A stretch of DNA of 11,010 bases from JBCBZH01 sp039815415 (GCA_039815415.1 JBCBZH010000140.1:1-11010), one strand, 5' to 3'; counted from the first letter of the stretch, positions 1 to 7,093 are shown. Numbers and translations: made by a program. Notes: generated from the sequence alone by a model not told the origin.

Positions 1-1
1 C

Positions 2-1264
2 CTCCGCGACGTGCTGGTGGACGGGAAGTTTGACCCGGCCGGCCTGACCAACGAAGTCAAAGCTTCGGGCCTGCGGGGACGCGGCGGTGCTGGGTTCTCG
101 ACAGGGCTGAAATGGAGCTTCATGCCGCCCGTAGACCCAGATAAGCCGCGCTACATCTGCTGCAACGGCGATGAGTCCGAGCCGGGCACCTTTAAGGACC
201 GCCAGATCTTCGAGTACAACCCGCACCTGATGATCGAGGGGATCATGCTGGCGGGCTACGCGATGACTATCAAAGCGTGCTACCTCTACATCCGAGGCGA
301 GTACTGGGACTACATCGAGCACGTCGAGAAGGCGGTCAACGAGGCGTACGCAAAGGGCTACATCGGCCAGAACATTCTGGGCACGGACTTCTCGATGGAC
401 CTGATCGTCCACACCGGGGCTGGGGCCTACATCTGCGGCGAGGAGACGAGCCTGATGAACTCCGTGGAAGGCCGCCGTGCGTACCCGCGCATCAAGCCGC
501 CCTTCCCCGCGCAGGTCGGCGTCTTCGGCATGCCGACAACCATCAACAACGTCGAGACACTGGCCGACGTGCCGCTGATTGTCAACCGAGGCGCTGACTG
601 GTTCGCGGGCATCGGGCCGGAGAAGCACCCAGGGCCGGTGCTCTATGGCATCTCAGGCCACGTCAACAAGCCTGGTGTCTACGAGTACCCGATGGGGATG
701 CTCATCTCCGACTTGCTGGAGGTGGCCGGAGGTGCGCGCGGCGGCAAGAAGATCAAGGCCGTGATCCCGGGCGGCAGCTCCACGCCGCCGCTTCGGTGGG
801 AGACCGCTGCGCAGGCGACCATGGACGCCGAGACCCTCCGCGAGGCCGGCAGCTCGATCGGTACCGCTGGGCTGGCGTTCCTCGATGAGGACGTGGACAT
901 GGTCTCGTGGACGCGCCGCATCGCCCACTTCTACCACCACGAGTCCTGCGGCCAGTGCACGCCCTGCCGCGACGGTACGGGTTGGATGGAGAAGCTGCTC
1001 ACCCGCATCGACGAGGGCGAGGGCTACACCCGCGACCTCGACCTGCTGCTCGACCTCTGCGACCAGATGGAGGGCCGCACCGTCTGCGCGCTGGCGGATG
1101 CCGCCGCGTGGCCCGTCCGCTGGGGCATCAAGCGCTTCCGCGACGAGTTCGAGGCCAAGTGCAAACCCACGGCCTTCGCAGGCGCCGAACTGTCGGGTGA
1201 CGGGGCCAACACCCCCGAGCCGGTCGACGGAGACAAGACCCTTACGCCCACGGGGACTCCATAA
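2..1264 (+). CDS. nuoF: NADH-quinone oxidoreductase subunit F (5' partial)
   Basis: This is the NADH-binding flavoprotein of respiratory complex I; it oxidises NADH with FMN and passes electrons to an Fe-S cluster. The frame is open from base 2 with no stop, and the N-terminal part found in other NuoF proteins (about 60 residues) is missing, so the GTG at 11 is probably internal. Visible motifs in order are the FMN/NADH Gly-rich loop GLRGRGGAGFSTG (near 68-106), the loop GAYICGEETSLMNSVEGRR (near 422-477), and the N3 4Fe-4S ligands in ESCGQCTPCRDG (Cys codons at 947, 956 and 965) with a fourth Cys in RTVCALAD (1085). All expected ligands are present. The C-terminus carries a short Pro/Thr/Asp-rich tail beyond the conserved RFRDEFE region. 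It is followed by a DUF4920 gene and nuoG on the same strand. Confidence 0.97.
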   Translation, partial: LRDVLVDGKFDPAGLTNEVKASGLRGRGGAGFSTGLKWSFMPPVDPDKPRYICCNGDESEPGTFKDRQIFEYNPHLMIEGIMLAGYAMTIKACYLYIRGEYWDYIEHVEKAVNEAYAKGYIGQNILGTDFSMDLIVHTGAGAYICGEETSLMNSVEGRRAYPRIKPPFPAQVGVFGMPTTINNVETLADVPLIVNRGADWFAGIGPEKHPGPVLYGISGHVNKPGVYEYPMGMLISDLLEVAGGARGGKKIKAVIPGGSSTPPLRWETAAQATMDAETLREAGSSIGTAGLAFLDEDVDMVSWTRRIAHFYHHESCGQCTPCRDGTGWMEKLLTRIDEGEGYTRDLDLLLDLCDQMEGRTVCALADAAAWPVRWGIKRFRDEFEAKCKPTAFAGAELSGDGANTPEPVDGDKTLTPTGTP

Positions 1265-1272
1265 CTTCCAAT

Positions 1273-1282
1273 CGCCAGCTCG
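1273..1282 (+). repeat. Iterated word CGCCAGCTCG, copy after nuoF
   Basis: Exact copy of the 10-base word in the 12-base form TCGCCAGCTCGA. It starts 8 bases after the nuoF stop codon and has the same orientation as the gene. It is one of 15 exact copies in the window. Confidence 0.8.
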
Positions 1283-1343
1283 ACGCGACCTTCCTCCAAC
1301 GCTTCCGCCAGCCTGAGGCAGCCTTTCTACAACGCGCTGCCCG

Positions 1344-1371
1344 GTACAGACGCCCTGCGGGGCGTCTCTAC
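1344..1371. repeat. Hairpin repeat between nuoF and the lipoprotein gene
   Basis: The two 12-base arms (1344-1355 and 1360-1371) pair with one mismatch around the loop TGCG. The inner 8 bp, AGACGCCC/GGGCGTCT, are perfect. The outer part reads GTA(C/G)AGACGCCC, which resembles dispersed 'GTAGAGACGC' hairpins that I recall from many bacterial genomes; that resemblance is from memory only. A moderately T-rich stretch follows, but no clean U-tract. It could be a weak terminator, an mRNA-stabilising hairpin or a dispersed repeat. Confidence 0.6.
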
Positions 1372-1384
1372 GCTTTCCGCTTCT

Positions 1385-1939
1385 ATGAAACGCCTTCTTT
1401 TCCTCATCCCCGCCCTCGCGCTGGCCGCCTGCGCCGACGCCCCCGAAACCGCCGAGGTTGTCATAGACACCGAGACCGCCAGCTGGAGCGCCGAGGTGGT
1501 TCTCGTCGGCGAGGCGCTGCCAGCAGGCGATGCACTGACCGCCGACGCGCTGGTGGCCCAGGCTGAGGACCTCAACGGTGAGACGGTGCTTGTGGAAGGC
1601 GAGATCGAGAAGGTCTGCCAGATGGCCGGCTGCTGGCTCACCTTCCTCACCGAGGACAACCAGTCGGTTCGCGTCGCCGTGCCACGCGATGAGGACGACA
1701 ACTACATGTTCACCTTCCCGACGAATGCGTCTGGCCGGATGGCCCGCGTTGCGGGGACGTTCACGATGGAGGAGGAGTCGGTGGAAACCCTGCGGCACTA
1801 CGCCGAGGACGAGGGCGCCTCCGAAGAAGAGGTGGCCGCCATCACGGAGCCCCGCCTTACGCTGGCCCTCGAGGCCTCCGGCGCCGAGCTGACGGGAGAG
1901 CCGGACCCGACAGAGCCCGAGGTGACCGACAACGCCTGA
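1385..1939 (+). CDS. DUF4920-type lipoprotein of unknown function
   Basis: This 184-residue protein begins with a lipoprotein signal (MKRLLFLIPALALAAC), with the lipobox LAAC placing the lipidated Cys at residue 16, so it should be anchored in a membrane facing the periplasm. The core matches what I know of DUF4920: a VxGxI/V segment, VCQMAGCW with Cys78 and Cys83, a VRVAVP strand, a GRMARVAGTF strand and a late HYAEDEGAS motif. The conserved Cys pair followed by Trp suggests metal binding or redox chemistry, but no function is established. The C-terminal 25 residues are acidic and Pro-rich. It lies between nuoF and nuoG (120 bases on each side), which suggests co-transcription with complex I genes. 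No Shine-Dalgarno is visible before the ATG. The start is chosen because it gives a complete signal peptide. Confidence 0.85.
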   Translation: MKRLLFLIPALALAACADAPETAEVVIDTETASWSAEVVLVGEALPAGDALTADALVAQAEDLNGETVLVEGEIEKVCQMAGCWLTFLTEDNQSVRVAVPRDEDDNYMFTFPTNASGRMARVAGTFTMEEESVETLRHYAEDEGASEEEVAAITEPRLTLALEASGAELTGEPDPTEPEVTDNA

Positions 1940-1964
1940 CCGGACGCATGCGCATCTTTCCATC

Positions 1965-2017
1965 CCTTCCGACCTATCCAACCTCTTAAAGGGTGGAAGG
2001 AAAGGAGAGGACGGAGG
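1965..2017 (+). other. Purine-rich leader ahead of nuoG
   Basis: The 120 bases between the lipoprotein gene and nuoG contain CCTTCC (1965-1970) that could pair with GGAAGG (1995-2000), followed by a nearly pure purine run to about 2017. No repeat word, promoter or ribosome binding site can be named with confidence. The ATG of nuoG follows about 40 bases later without a Shine-Dalgarno. Confidence 0.25.
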
Positions 2018-2059
2018 GGCAACCATCTGAAGAACAAAGCCTACACCGACCGCACTCTT

Positions 2060-3772
2060 ATGCCGCAGGTCACCATCGACGGGAAAACGTTCGAGTTCGA
2101 GCCGGGGGATAAGGTCCTCCAGTTCTGCCTCGACCACGGGACCGAGCTTCCACACTTCTGCTATCACCCAGCGCTGTCCGTTCCTGCGAACTGCCGCCAG
2201 TGCCTCGTCAAGGCCGGGACGCCCATGTTCGACCGGGCCACGAGAGAGCCGGTGCTGAACGAGGACGGGACCCAGAAGATCAACTACTTCCCCAAGCTGA
2301 TGCCGAGCTGCGCGCTGGACATCACCGACGGGATGGTGGTCCACACGCAGGAAAGCGACATTGCCGTGGCAGAGTCCCAGGCCGACAACCTGGAGATCAT
2401 GCTGGTGAACCACCCGCTGGACTGCCCCATCTGCGACCAGGCCGGCCAGTGCCCGCTCCAGATCCAGGCGTACAAGTACGGCCCTGAGGGCTCGCGCTTC
2501 GAGTTCCAGAAGGTCCACAAGCCCAAGCGCGTCCAGCTTGGGCCGAACGTGATCCTCGACGCTGAGCGCTGCATCAACTGCACCCGCTGCACCCGCTTCA
2601 CCACCGAGGTGACGGAGAGCCACCAGCTCACCATCATTAACCGGGGCGACAAGAACCACCCCATGACGGCGCCGGGCGAGACGTTTGACGATCCGTACTC
2701 GATGAACGTGTGCGACATCTGCCCGGTGGGCGCGCTGACGGAGGACTACTTCCGCTTCAAGGCGCGCGTCTGGGAGATGTCCAAGACCCCGACCGTCTCC
2801 GACTTCGGCGGCAAGGGCCTCAACGTGGACGTGTGGGTGCGCAACAACGAGGTGCTCCGCATCACGAGCCGCGCCAACCTGGACGTCAACGAGTACTGGA
2901 TTCCGGACGCCGCCCGCCTCGTCTACAGCACCTACAACGAGAACCGCGCAAGCGGACCTCAGCTCGAGGGCCGCCCCGCCACGTGGCAGGCCGCGACCGA
3001 CCGTGCCGCCGAGCTGGTGACGGAGGCCGGGTCCGACATCCTGTTCGTCGGCTCGCCCTACGCGACCGTCGAGGACAACTACCTCCTCGGCCAGCTTGCC
3101 GAGGCCGTCGGGGCAGATACGCCGGTGTACCTCGACCGCCGCGAGGAGGGCTCGGGCGACGGTTGGCTGATCTCTGACGACCCCGCGCCCAACACGGCGG
3201 GCTGCGAGCGCCTCGGCTTCCGCGCCGTCGAGAAGGTGGTCTTCGAGAGCCTCGCCAGCTCGGCGAAGCTCGTCTACATCCTCCAGGACGACGTGGTGGC
3301 CGCAGGCCTAACCGATGCCGACGAGCTGGCGGCCACGCCGGTCATCCTCCACCCGACGCATACCACCAACGAGACGCTGCCCGTCGCCGACGTGGTGTTG
3401 CCGATTGCAATGTCCGTGGAGACCATCGGGACGTACGTGAACGAGGACGGACGCGCGCAGCTGCTGCGTCCGGCCAAGACGGTGCGCTCCATGAACCGCT
3501 CGCTGATGATGGCGCTGGGCACCGGCCAGGGCCGCACCGACGTTCACGGCACGCCGTTCGACAAGTGGCACGACGAGGACAACAAGGTGGACTGCCTCCC
3601 TGGCTGGGCCACGATTCCAGATCTCGCCAAGGGCCTCGATCTCGACGTCTCAGCCACCAGCCCGCGTGCACTCATGGACGAGATCGCCGAGCTGCCCGCC
3701 TTCGCCGGGGCCACCCACAAGGCGATGGGCGAGTTGGGCGTCGCTCTCGAAGATGCCGCCCAGCCTGCGTAA
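2060..3772 (+). CDS. nuoG: NADH-quinone oxidoreductase subunit G, short form
   Basis: This Fe-S subunit of the complex I peripheral arm relays electrons from NuoF/E toward the quinone. The N-terminal 2Fe-2S ferredoxin domain has Cys34, Cys45, Cys48 and Cys84. The His/Cys 4Fe-4S site is His118, Cys122, Cys125 and Cys131. The next 4Fe-4S site is Cys171, Cys174, Cys177 and Cys221 (in CPVGAL). From about residue 243 a molybdopterin-oxidoreductase-like domain follows. The segment TPTVSDFGGKG, where some bacterial NuoG proteins carry the extra N7 cluster cysteines, has none, so N7 is predicted absent. At 570 residues it is much shorter than E. coli NuoG (about 900), mainly through a reduced C-terminal domain. 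The ATG directly precedes the ferredoxin strand QVTIDGKTFEF, so the start is secure. Two exact copies of the iterated word fall inside it (3253 and 3322). Confidence 0.96.
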   Translation: MPQVTIDGKTFEFEPGDKVLQFCLDHGTELPHFCYHPALSVPANCRQCLVKAGTPMFDRATREPVLNEDGTQKINYFPKLMPSCALDITDGMVVHTQESDIAVAESQADNLEIMLVNHPLDCPICDQAGQCPLQIQAYKYGPEGSRFEFQKVHKPKRVQLGPNVILDAERCINCTRCTRFTTEVTESHQLTIINRGDKNHPMTAPGETFDDPYSMNVCDICPVGALTEDYFRFKARVWEMSKTPTVSDFGGKGLNVDVWVRNNEVLRITSRANLDVNEYWIPDAARLVYSTYNENRASGPQLEGRPATWQAATDRAAELVTEAGSDILFVGSPYATVEDNYLLGQLAEAVGADTPVYLDRREEGSGDGWLISDDPAPNTAGCERLGFRAVEKVVFESLASSAKLVYILQDDVVAAGLTDADELAATPVILHPTHTTNETLPVADVVLPIAMSVETIGTYVNEDGRAQLLRPAKTVRSMNRSLMMALGTGQGRTDVHGTPFDKWHDEDNKVDCLPGWATIPDLAKGLDLDVSATSPRALMDEIAELPAFAGATHKAMGELGVALEDAAQPA

Positions 3773-3801
3773 CCCGACGCTCAACCTGTACCTTCCACCC
3801 A

Positions 3802-3931
3802 TGTCATCCTGAGCGAAGGGCGCAGCCCGCAGTCGAAGGATCTCAGGAGTGCACGACGATCCGCCAGCTCGACTCCGGCGCAGTGCTCGGCTGAGATCCT
3901 TCGATTCCGCTTCGCTCCACTAAGGATGACA
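3802..3931. repeat. REP/MITE-like inverted repeat between nuoG and nuoH
   Basis: The ends are perfect inverted copies, TGTCATCCT (3802-3810) and AGGATGACA (3923-3931). The inner arms pair as TCGAAGGATCTCAG (3833-3846) with CTGAGATCCTTCGA (3891-3904), and GAGCGAAG-like segments pair imperfectly between them. The central loop of about 44 bases holds one copy of the iterated word (3862-3871). The arms resemble the 'GTCATCCTGAGCGAAGCGAAGGATCT' repeats I recall from several bacterial phyla, which is recollection rather than a search result. In the transcript it would form a long hairpin between two complex I cistrons. No open reading frame of its own is visible. Confidence 0.8.
3862..3871 (+). repeat. 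Iterated word CGCCAGCTCG, copy after nuoG
   Basis: Exact 10-base copy followed by A. It lies in the loop of the inverted repeat, 89 bases after the nuoG stop, and in gene orientation. A one-mismatch form, CGCCAGCCCG, sits at 3972-3981 just before the nuoH ATG. Confidence 0.75.
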
Positions 3932-3982
3932 CGATTGTGGCCTTTCTGCTAGGCCTGTTACCTCACCCACTCGCCAGCCCGC

Positions 3983-5095
3983 ATGGACGGAGCCCTCGCG
4001 TTTCTCGCCGCCGCCTGGGAGGTCCTGGACCTGCCCATCGCGATTTTTATCCTGCTCAACGTCTTCCTCGTGACAGCGTCGCTGCTGGTCTACGCGGAGC
4101 GCGTGGTGTCGGCGTTTATCCAGGAGCGGACCGGGCCGAACCGTGTGGGGCCGCGTGGCATCCTGCAGCCGTTTGCGGACGTGTTCAAGCTCCTCTTCAA
4201 GGAGGACATCGTCCCGGCGCAGGGCAACCGCTTCATCCACAGCCTCGCGCCGACGATGATGGTGGTGATTGCCATGACGACGGGCTCGATGATCCCGTGG
4301 GCGCGGACGCCGGACGGCGGACCGCTGGCCGTGGCGGACATTGGCGTCGGGCTTCTGATGGTGCTCGCGATGACCTCCATTACGGTCTACGGCGTGACGC
4401 TCGCGGGCTGGTCGTCCAACTCGAAGTACTCGCTGCTTGGCGGCCTCCGGTCCTCGGCGCAGATGATCTCCTACGAGCTGGCGATGGGCGCGGCCGCGCT
4501 CTCGGTGGTGCTCTACTCCGGTAGCCTGAGCCTGTTCGAGATCGTCGAGAGCCAGAACCACCTCGGCAGCTTCGGGGGCTGGAACATCTTCCGCAACCCG
4601 GTCGGATTCATCGTGTTCAGCGTCTGTGCGCTGGCCGAGACCAACCGCGCACCGTTCGACCTCCCTGAGGCCGAGCAGGAGCTGGTCGGCGGCTATCACA
4701 CTGAGTACTCCGGCATGAAGTTCGGGATGTTCTTCCTGGCCGAGTACGTCAACCTGTGGATCGCCAGCTTGCTGATCGTGACGCTCTTCCTGGGCGGCTA
4801 CCTGATCCCGGGCGAGGTGTTCTTCGCCGATGCGATGTCGCCAGTCCTGCTGATGATCCTCCAGGTGGGCGTGTTCGTGGCGAAGGTGGCGTTCATCGCG
4901 TTCTGCTTCATCTGGATCCGCTGGACACTGCCGCGCTTCAAGTACAACCAGTTGATGAACCTCGGCTGGAAGACGCTGCTGCCGATCTCGATCGCCAACA
5001 TCCTCGTGATCGCGCTGCTGGTGGCGTTGTGGCACTTCGGTGAGCCTCGTCTCCCGCAGGTGATCCAAGACTTCCTCGCGGCGACGAGCGGATAG
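3983..5095 (+). CDS. nuoH: NADH-quinone oxidoreductase subunit H
   Basis: NuoH (ND1 family) is the complex I membrane subunit that forms much of the quinone-binding chamber and joins the peripheral arm to the membrane arm. This 370-residue protein shows about eight to nine hydrophobic spans. Signatures are ERTGPNRVGPRG (residues 48-59), the loop GWSSNSKYSLLGGLRSSAQ (142-160) ending in MISYE, AETNRAPFDLPEAEQELVGG (218-237) with its conserved acidic residues, HTEYSGMKF (239-247) and WIRWTLPRFKYNQLM (311-325). The length is slightly above the usual 320-350 because of a longer N-terminus and a loop after residue 190. The ATG at 3983 gives a normal first span; no Shine-Dalgarno is visible. It lies 210 bases after nuoG across an inverted repeat. 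No nuoI follows, which is unusual for nuo operons. Confidence 0.97.
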   Translation: MDGALAFLAAAWEVLDLPIAIFILLNVFLVTASLLVYAERVVSAFIQERTGPNRVGPRGILQPFADVFKLLFKEDIVPAQGNRFIHSLAPTMMVVIAMTTGSMIPWARTPDGGPLAVADIGVGLLMVLAMTSITVYGVTLAGWSSNSKYSLLGGLRSSAQMISYELAMGAAALSVVLYSGSLSLFEIVESQNHLGSFGGWNIFRNPVGFIVFSVCALAETNRAPFDLPEAEQELVGGYHTEYSGMKFGMFFLAEYVNLWIASLLIVTLFLGGYLIPGEVFFADAMSPVLLMILQVGVFVAKVAFIAFCFIWIRWTLPRFKYNQLMNLGWKTLLPISIANILVIALLVALWHFGEPRLPQVIQDFLAATSG

Positions 5096-5105
5096 CGCCA
5101 GCTCG
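5096..5105 (+). repeat. Iterated word CGCCAGCTCG, copy abutting nuoH stop
   Basis: Exact copy followed by A. It begins at the base right after the nuoH TAG codon and has the same orientation as the gene. Confidence 0.8.
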
Positions 5106-5222
5106 AGGCAGACGGGCTTGGCATTCTCTAGCTGATCAGAGCGAACTGAAGGTCGGCGTCAGCTAAGACTCTCGCTGGCTCCGGCGCTGGGCCTCGTTTG
5201 AGCGCATTGCTGACACGCAACC

Positions 5223-5249
5223 AGATCCTTCGCGTGCGCTCAGGATGAC
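5223..5249. repeat. Single REP-like arm after nuoH
   Basis: AGATCCTTCG (5223-5232), then a GCGCTCAGGATGAC ending (5236-5249), matches the right arm of the nuoG-nuoH inverted repeat (AGATCCTTCGA...AGGATGAC). No partner arm is visible nearby, so this is a solo copy of the same family. It lies in the 246-base gap between the convergent nuoH and T9SS genes, where I see no gene. Confidence 0.65.
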
Positions 5250-5256
5250 GTTGACG

Positions 5257-5275
5257 GATAGGTCACGGACCTATC
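5257..5275. terminator. Possible hairpin between convergent genes
   Basis: A perfect 7-bp inverted repeat, GATAGGT and ACCTATC, surrounds a 5-base loop (CACGG). It lies between the ends of nuoH (+) and the T9SS gene (-), where a bidirectional terminator would be expected. There is no U-tract on either side, so the call is weak. Confidence 0.25.
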
Positions 5276-5290
5276 GAGGGAGATGGCTTA

Positions 5291-5300
5291 CGAGCTGGCG
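5291..5300 (-). repeat. Iterated word CGCCAGCTCG, copy after T9SS gene
   Basis: Exact copy on the minus strand, 41 bases downstream of the stop codon of the T9SS-sorted protein and in that gene's orientation. A two-mismatch form (CGCCAGTTGG) lies directly after the stop. Confidence 0.75.
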
Positions 5301-5341
5301 AATCATCAGCTTGACCCCGACATCGGCGAAGCCAACTGGCG

Positions 5342-6985
5342 CTATCGGGCGACGGTGAACGTGAGCGTCTCCTCGCCGCCGGGCGCGACGCGGACGCGCA
5401 GCCGGTACGTGCCCGGAGGAAGGCGCTCTGGAATCGCCAGCTCGGTCTCGCCCTCGGGTAGCACGCCGTCCACGAGGACCTCGAGCTGGCGACCGAGGAT
5501 ATCGTAGACGGCTGCGTGAACCGGTGAGCTGCTAGGCAGGTTAAGCCGTGCGATGGCGCCAGCTCGAGACGGGTTCGGCGCCACCCTCGACAGGCGAAGT
5601 GCCTCGGTTGCCGGATCGACGGGCTGGCCCTCGACGCGGCGGGAGGTGAAGTAGCCCGCTGCGTGAGCCTGTTGAAGCGCTCCTGCCAGCCCGCGCATCA
5701 CGATGATGGAATGGAGGTAATCCGTGCCCTGGCCGAAGGGCATGGCGAACAGAAGCGTCTGCGTGCTGTCCGGATTGAGAGTAAACGGGCCTGTGGAGCC
5801 CACCATCCGGCGATCCCCTGGTTGACTATCCGTACCGTCGCCTTCGGTATTTGTCTCACTCCAGAACGACTCCGTCACAGGATCGCCCGGATACATGAAC
5901 AAAGTGGTTGGGCCGCCAGATTCGAACCCGAAGCCGCCTTCCATCCTTGGGCTGCCATCTCCCCATAGGCCCTGCATGAAGTTGTAATACTCATCTGCTG
6001 TTGCAGGGTCAGTTGTACCTGTTGGTCCACTGCTCACCCAGGTACCCGATGTTGTCATACCGAGAGTGTCCTCGTCCACAATCGGTCCTTTGAGGATCTG
6101 CATTCCCCATGCAGGCGGGACGCCGTAATTCGCATCTTCATTCGAGTCGTTGTAGACGAACACCATGTTGCGAAGCGTGTCTGTGCCGATGTAGTCGTCG
6201 CTCGCATCGCCTAGATCCGGATCAGCGAACAGCGAGGCGTACATCTGTTCAATGGGCTGATCGCCCCGGTTGGTGATCTCGTAGCGGAAGAACGTGGCCT
6301 CCCAGAGGCGAGAGGGAGTGCGCTTGCCGTAGTCAAACGCCAACACACGCACCTCCACACCGAGCGGACCATTCGAGTGATAAATGCCGTGATCATTCCC
6401 AGCGTCGTTCATCACCCACCATGCGGCCACGTCCCCGATCAGGTCCGGCTGATCGCCAGCTCGAAGGTCGTAATTGGTCGAGTCGCCATCGCCATCGATC
6501 ACCGGCGCGCCGAGCGGGTGGGGCCAGTCCCGGAGGTCGTCCGTCAGCTCGCCGGTCTCGTAGTAGCGGCGGATGTCGTCTCGGGAGACGACATAGATGC
6601 GGTCGTACGTCGAGCAGTCGGTTGGCGGGCTGGCGGCATCCTCCAGCGGTCCCGGCCAGAAGTCCCATCTACCATAGCGAGCTGCAGCCACGCGCACACT
6701 ATCGCCCACGGTTCCGCCAAGCCAGAGTCCGGCCGCAAACACGGGCGAGAGGCCACGTCCGAACGAGGTGGTGATCTGCTTAGGGATCAGGTATCCATCC
6801 CCTGCAGTGGTTTCGCCGCCAAAGAACAGACTACCGGTATTGAACATGCTGGCCTGGAGAATGGGCGTTTCCAGAACGCGCTGCGCGTTCCCCGTCTCGC
6901 AGGAGCCCCACGTCTGCGCACGAGCCAGCGGCCCGATCAGCAGAACGAGGAGCAGTCCGACGAGCTGGCGAGCTGTACGGTGCAT
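5342..6985 (-). CDS. Secreted protein with T9SS type A sorting domain
   Basis: The 547-residue protein starts with a Sec signal peptide (hydrophobic core near residues 8-20, likely cleavage after ARA at 23). It ends in a type A C-terminal sorting domain (about 464-547): APNPS near 469-473, VYDILGRQLEVL near 493-504, LPPGTYRLRV near 522-531 and a final FTVAR. Such domains direct export through the type IX system and attachment to the outer surface in Bacteroidota. The central region (24-460) is not an enzyme family I recognise. It contains NTGSLFFGG (49-57), WPGPLED (110-116) and an Asp-rich DPDLGDASDDYIGTDT (255-270), a pattern I recall from other large secreted Bacteroidota proteins and possibly Ca2+-binding. 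Role: unknown surface or secreted protein. Five exact copies of the iterated DNA word fall inside, in differing frames. It lies 111 bases after the PBP gene. Confidence 0.88.
   Translation of the reverse strand: MHRTARQLVGLLLVLLIGPLARAQTWGSCETGNAQRVLETPILQASMFNTGSLFFGGETTAGDGYLIPKQITTSFGRGLSPVFAAGLWLGGTVGDSVRVAAARYGRWDFWPGPLEDAASPPTDCSTYDRIYVVSRDDIRRYYETGELTDDLRDWPHPLGAPVIDGDGDSTNYDLRAGDQPDLIGDVAAWWVMNDAGNDHGIYHSNGPLGVEVRVLAFDYGKRTPSRLWEATFFRYEITNRGDQPIEQMYASLFADPDLGDASDDYIGTDTLRNMVFVYNDSNEDANYGVPPAWGMQILKGPIVDEDTLGMTTSGTWVSSGPTGTTDPATADEYYNFMQGLWGDGSPRMEGGFGFESGGPTTLFMYPGDPVTESFWSETNTEGDGTDSQPGDRRMVGSTGPFTLNPDSTQTLLFAMPFGQGTDYLHSIIVMRGLAGALQQAHAAGYFTSRRVEGQPVDPATEALRLSRVAPNPSRAGAIARLNLPSSSPVHAAVYDILGRQLEVLVDGVLPEGETELAIPERLPPGTYRLRVRVAPGGEETLTFTVAR
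5435..5566. repeat. Cluster of three iterated words inside the T9SS sorting domain
   Basis: Exact copies at 5435-5444 (+), 5482-5491 (-) and 5557-5566 (+) lie within 132 bases. In the gene they are read as ELA (with one flanking base), RQL and RAG, so they use three different frame/orientation combinations. Further copies in the same gene are at 6454-6463 (RAG) and 6961-6970 (RQL, in the signal peptide). Confidence 0.75.
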
Positions 6986-7053
6986 GGGACTTCAGCAGGG
7001 AGCTTTACAGTACCCTCGGGGCGTTATGTCCGGCAAGGCGTTCCGTGCTCCCC

Positions 7054-7093
7054 CGTCGCCAGCTCGTTAATGGGATACCTCGAGCTGGCGACG
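7054..7093 (-). terminator. Inverted pair of the iterated word after the PBP gene
   Basis: CGTCGCCAGCTCG (7054-7066) and its exact reverse complement (7081-7093) form a 13-bp perfect stem with a 14-base loop. Each arm contains one copy of the iterated word (7057-7066 and 7081-7090). The stem begins 3 bases after the PBP stop codon, so it probably ends or protects the PBP transcript and separates it from the T9SS gene. No U-tract follows on the minus strand, so classical intrinsic termination is uncertain. Paired uptake sequences acting as terminators are known in Haemophilus and Neisseria. Confidence 0.55.

Noticed and set aside
653..2659. 668-codon open frame on the minus strand
   Set aside because: It is exactly antisense to nuoF, the lipoprotein gene and nuoG, and its translation is low-complexity Arg/Gly/Val-rich with no motifs. 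Long antisense frames are expected in GC-rich genes.
3920..5068. 382-codon minus-strand frame opposite nuoH
   Set aside because: The translation is His/Arg/Asp/Glu-rich without hydrophobic structure, and nuoH on the other strand has full family signatures.
5283..5507. Small plus-strand frame after nuoH
   Set aside because: It starts in the gap and runs antisense into the sorting-domain coding sequence; the product is Ser/Arg-rich without motifs.
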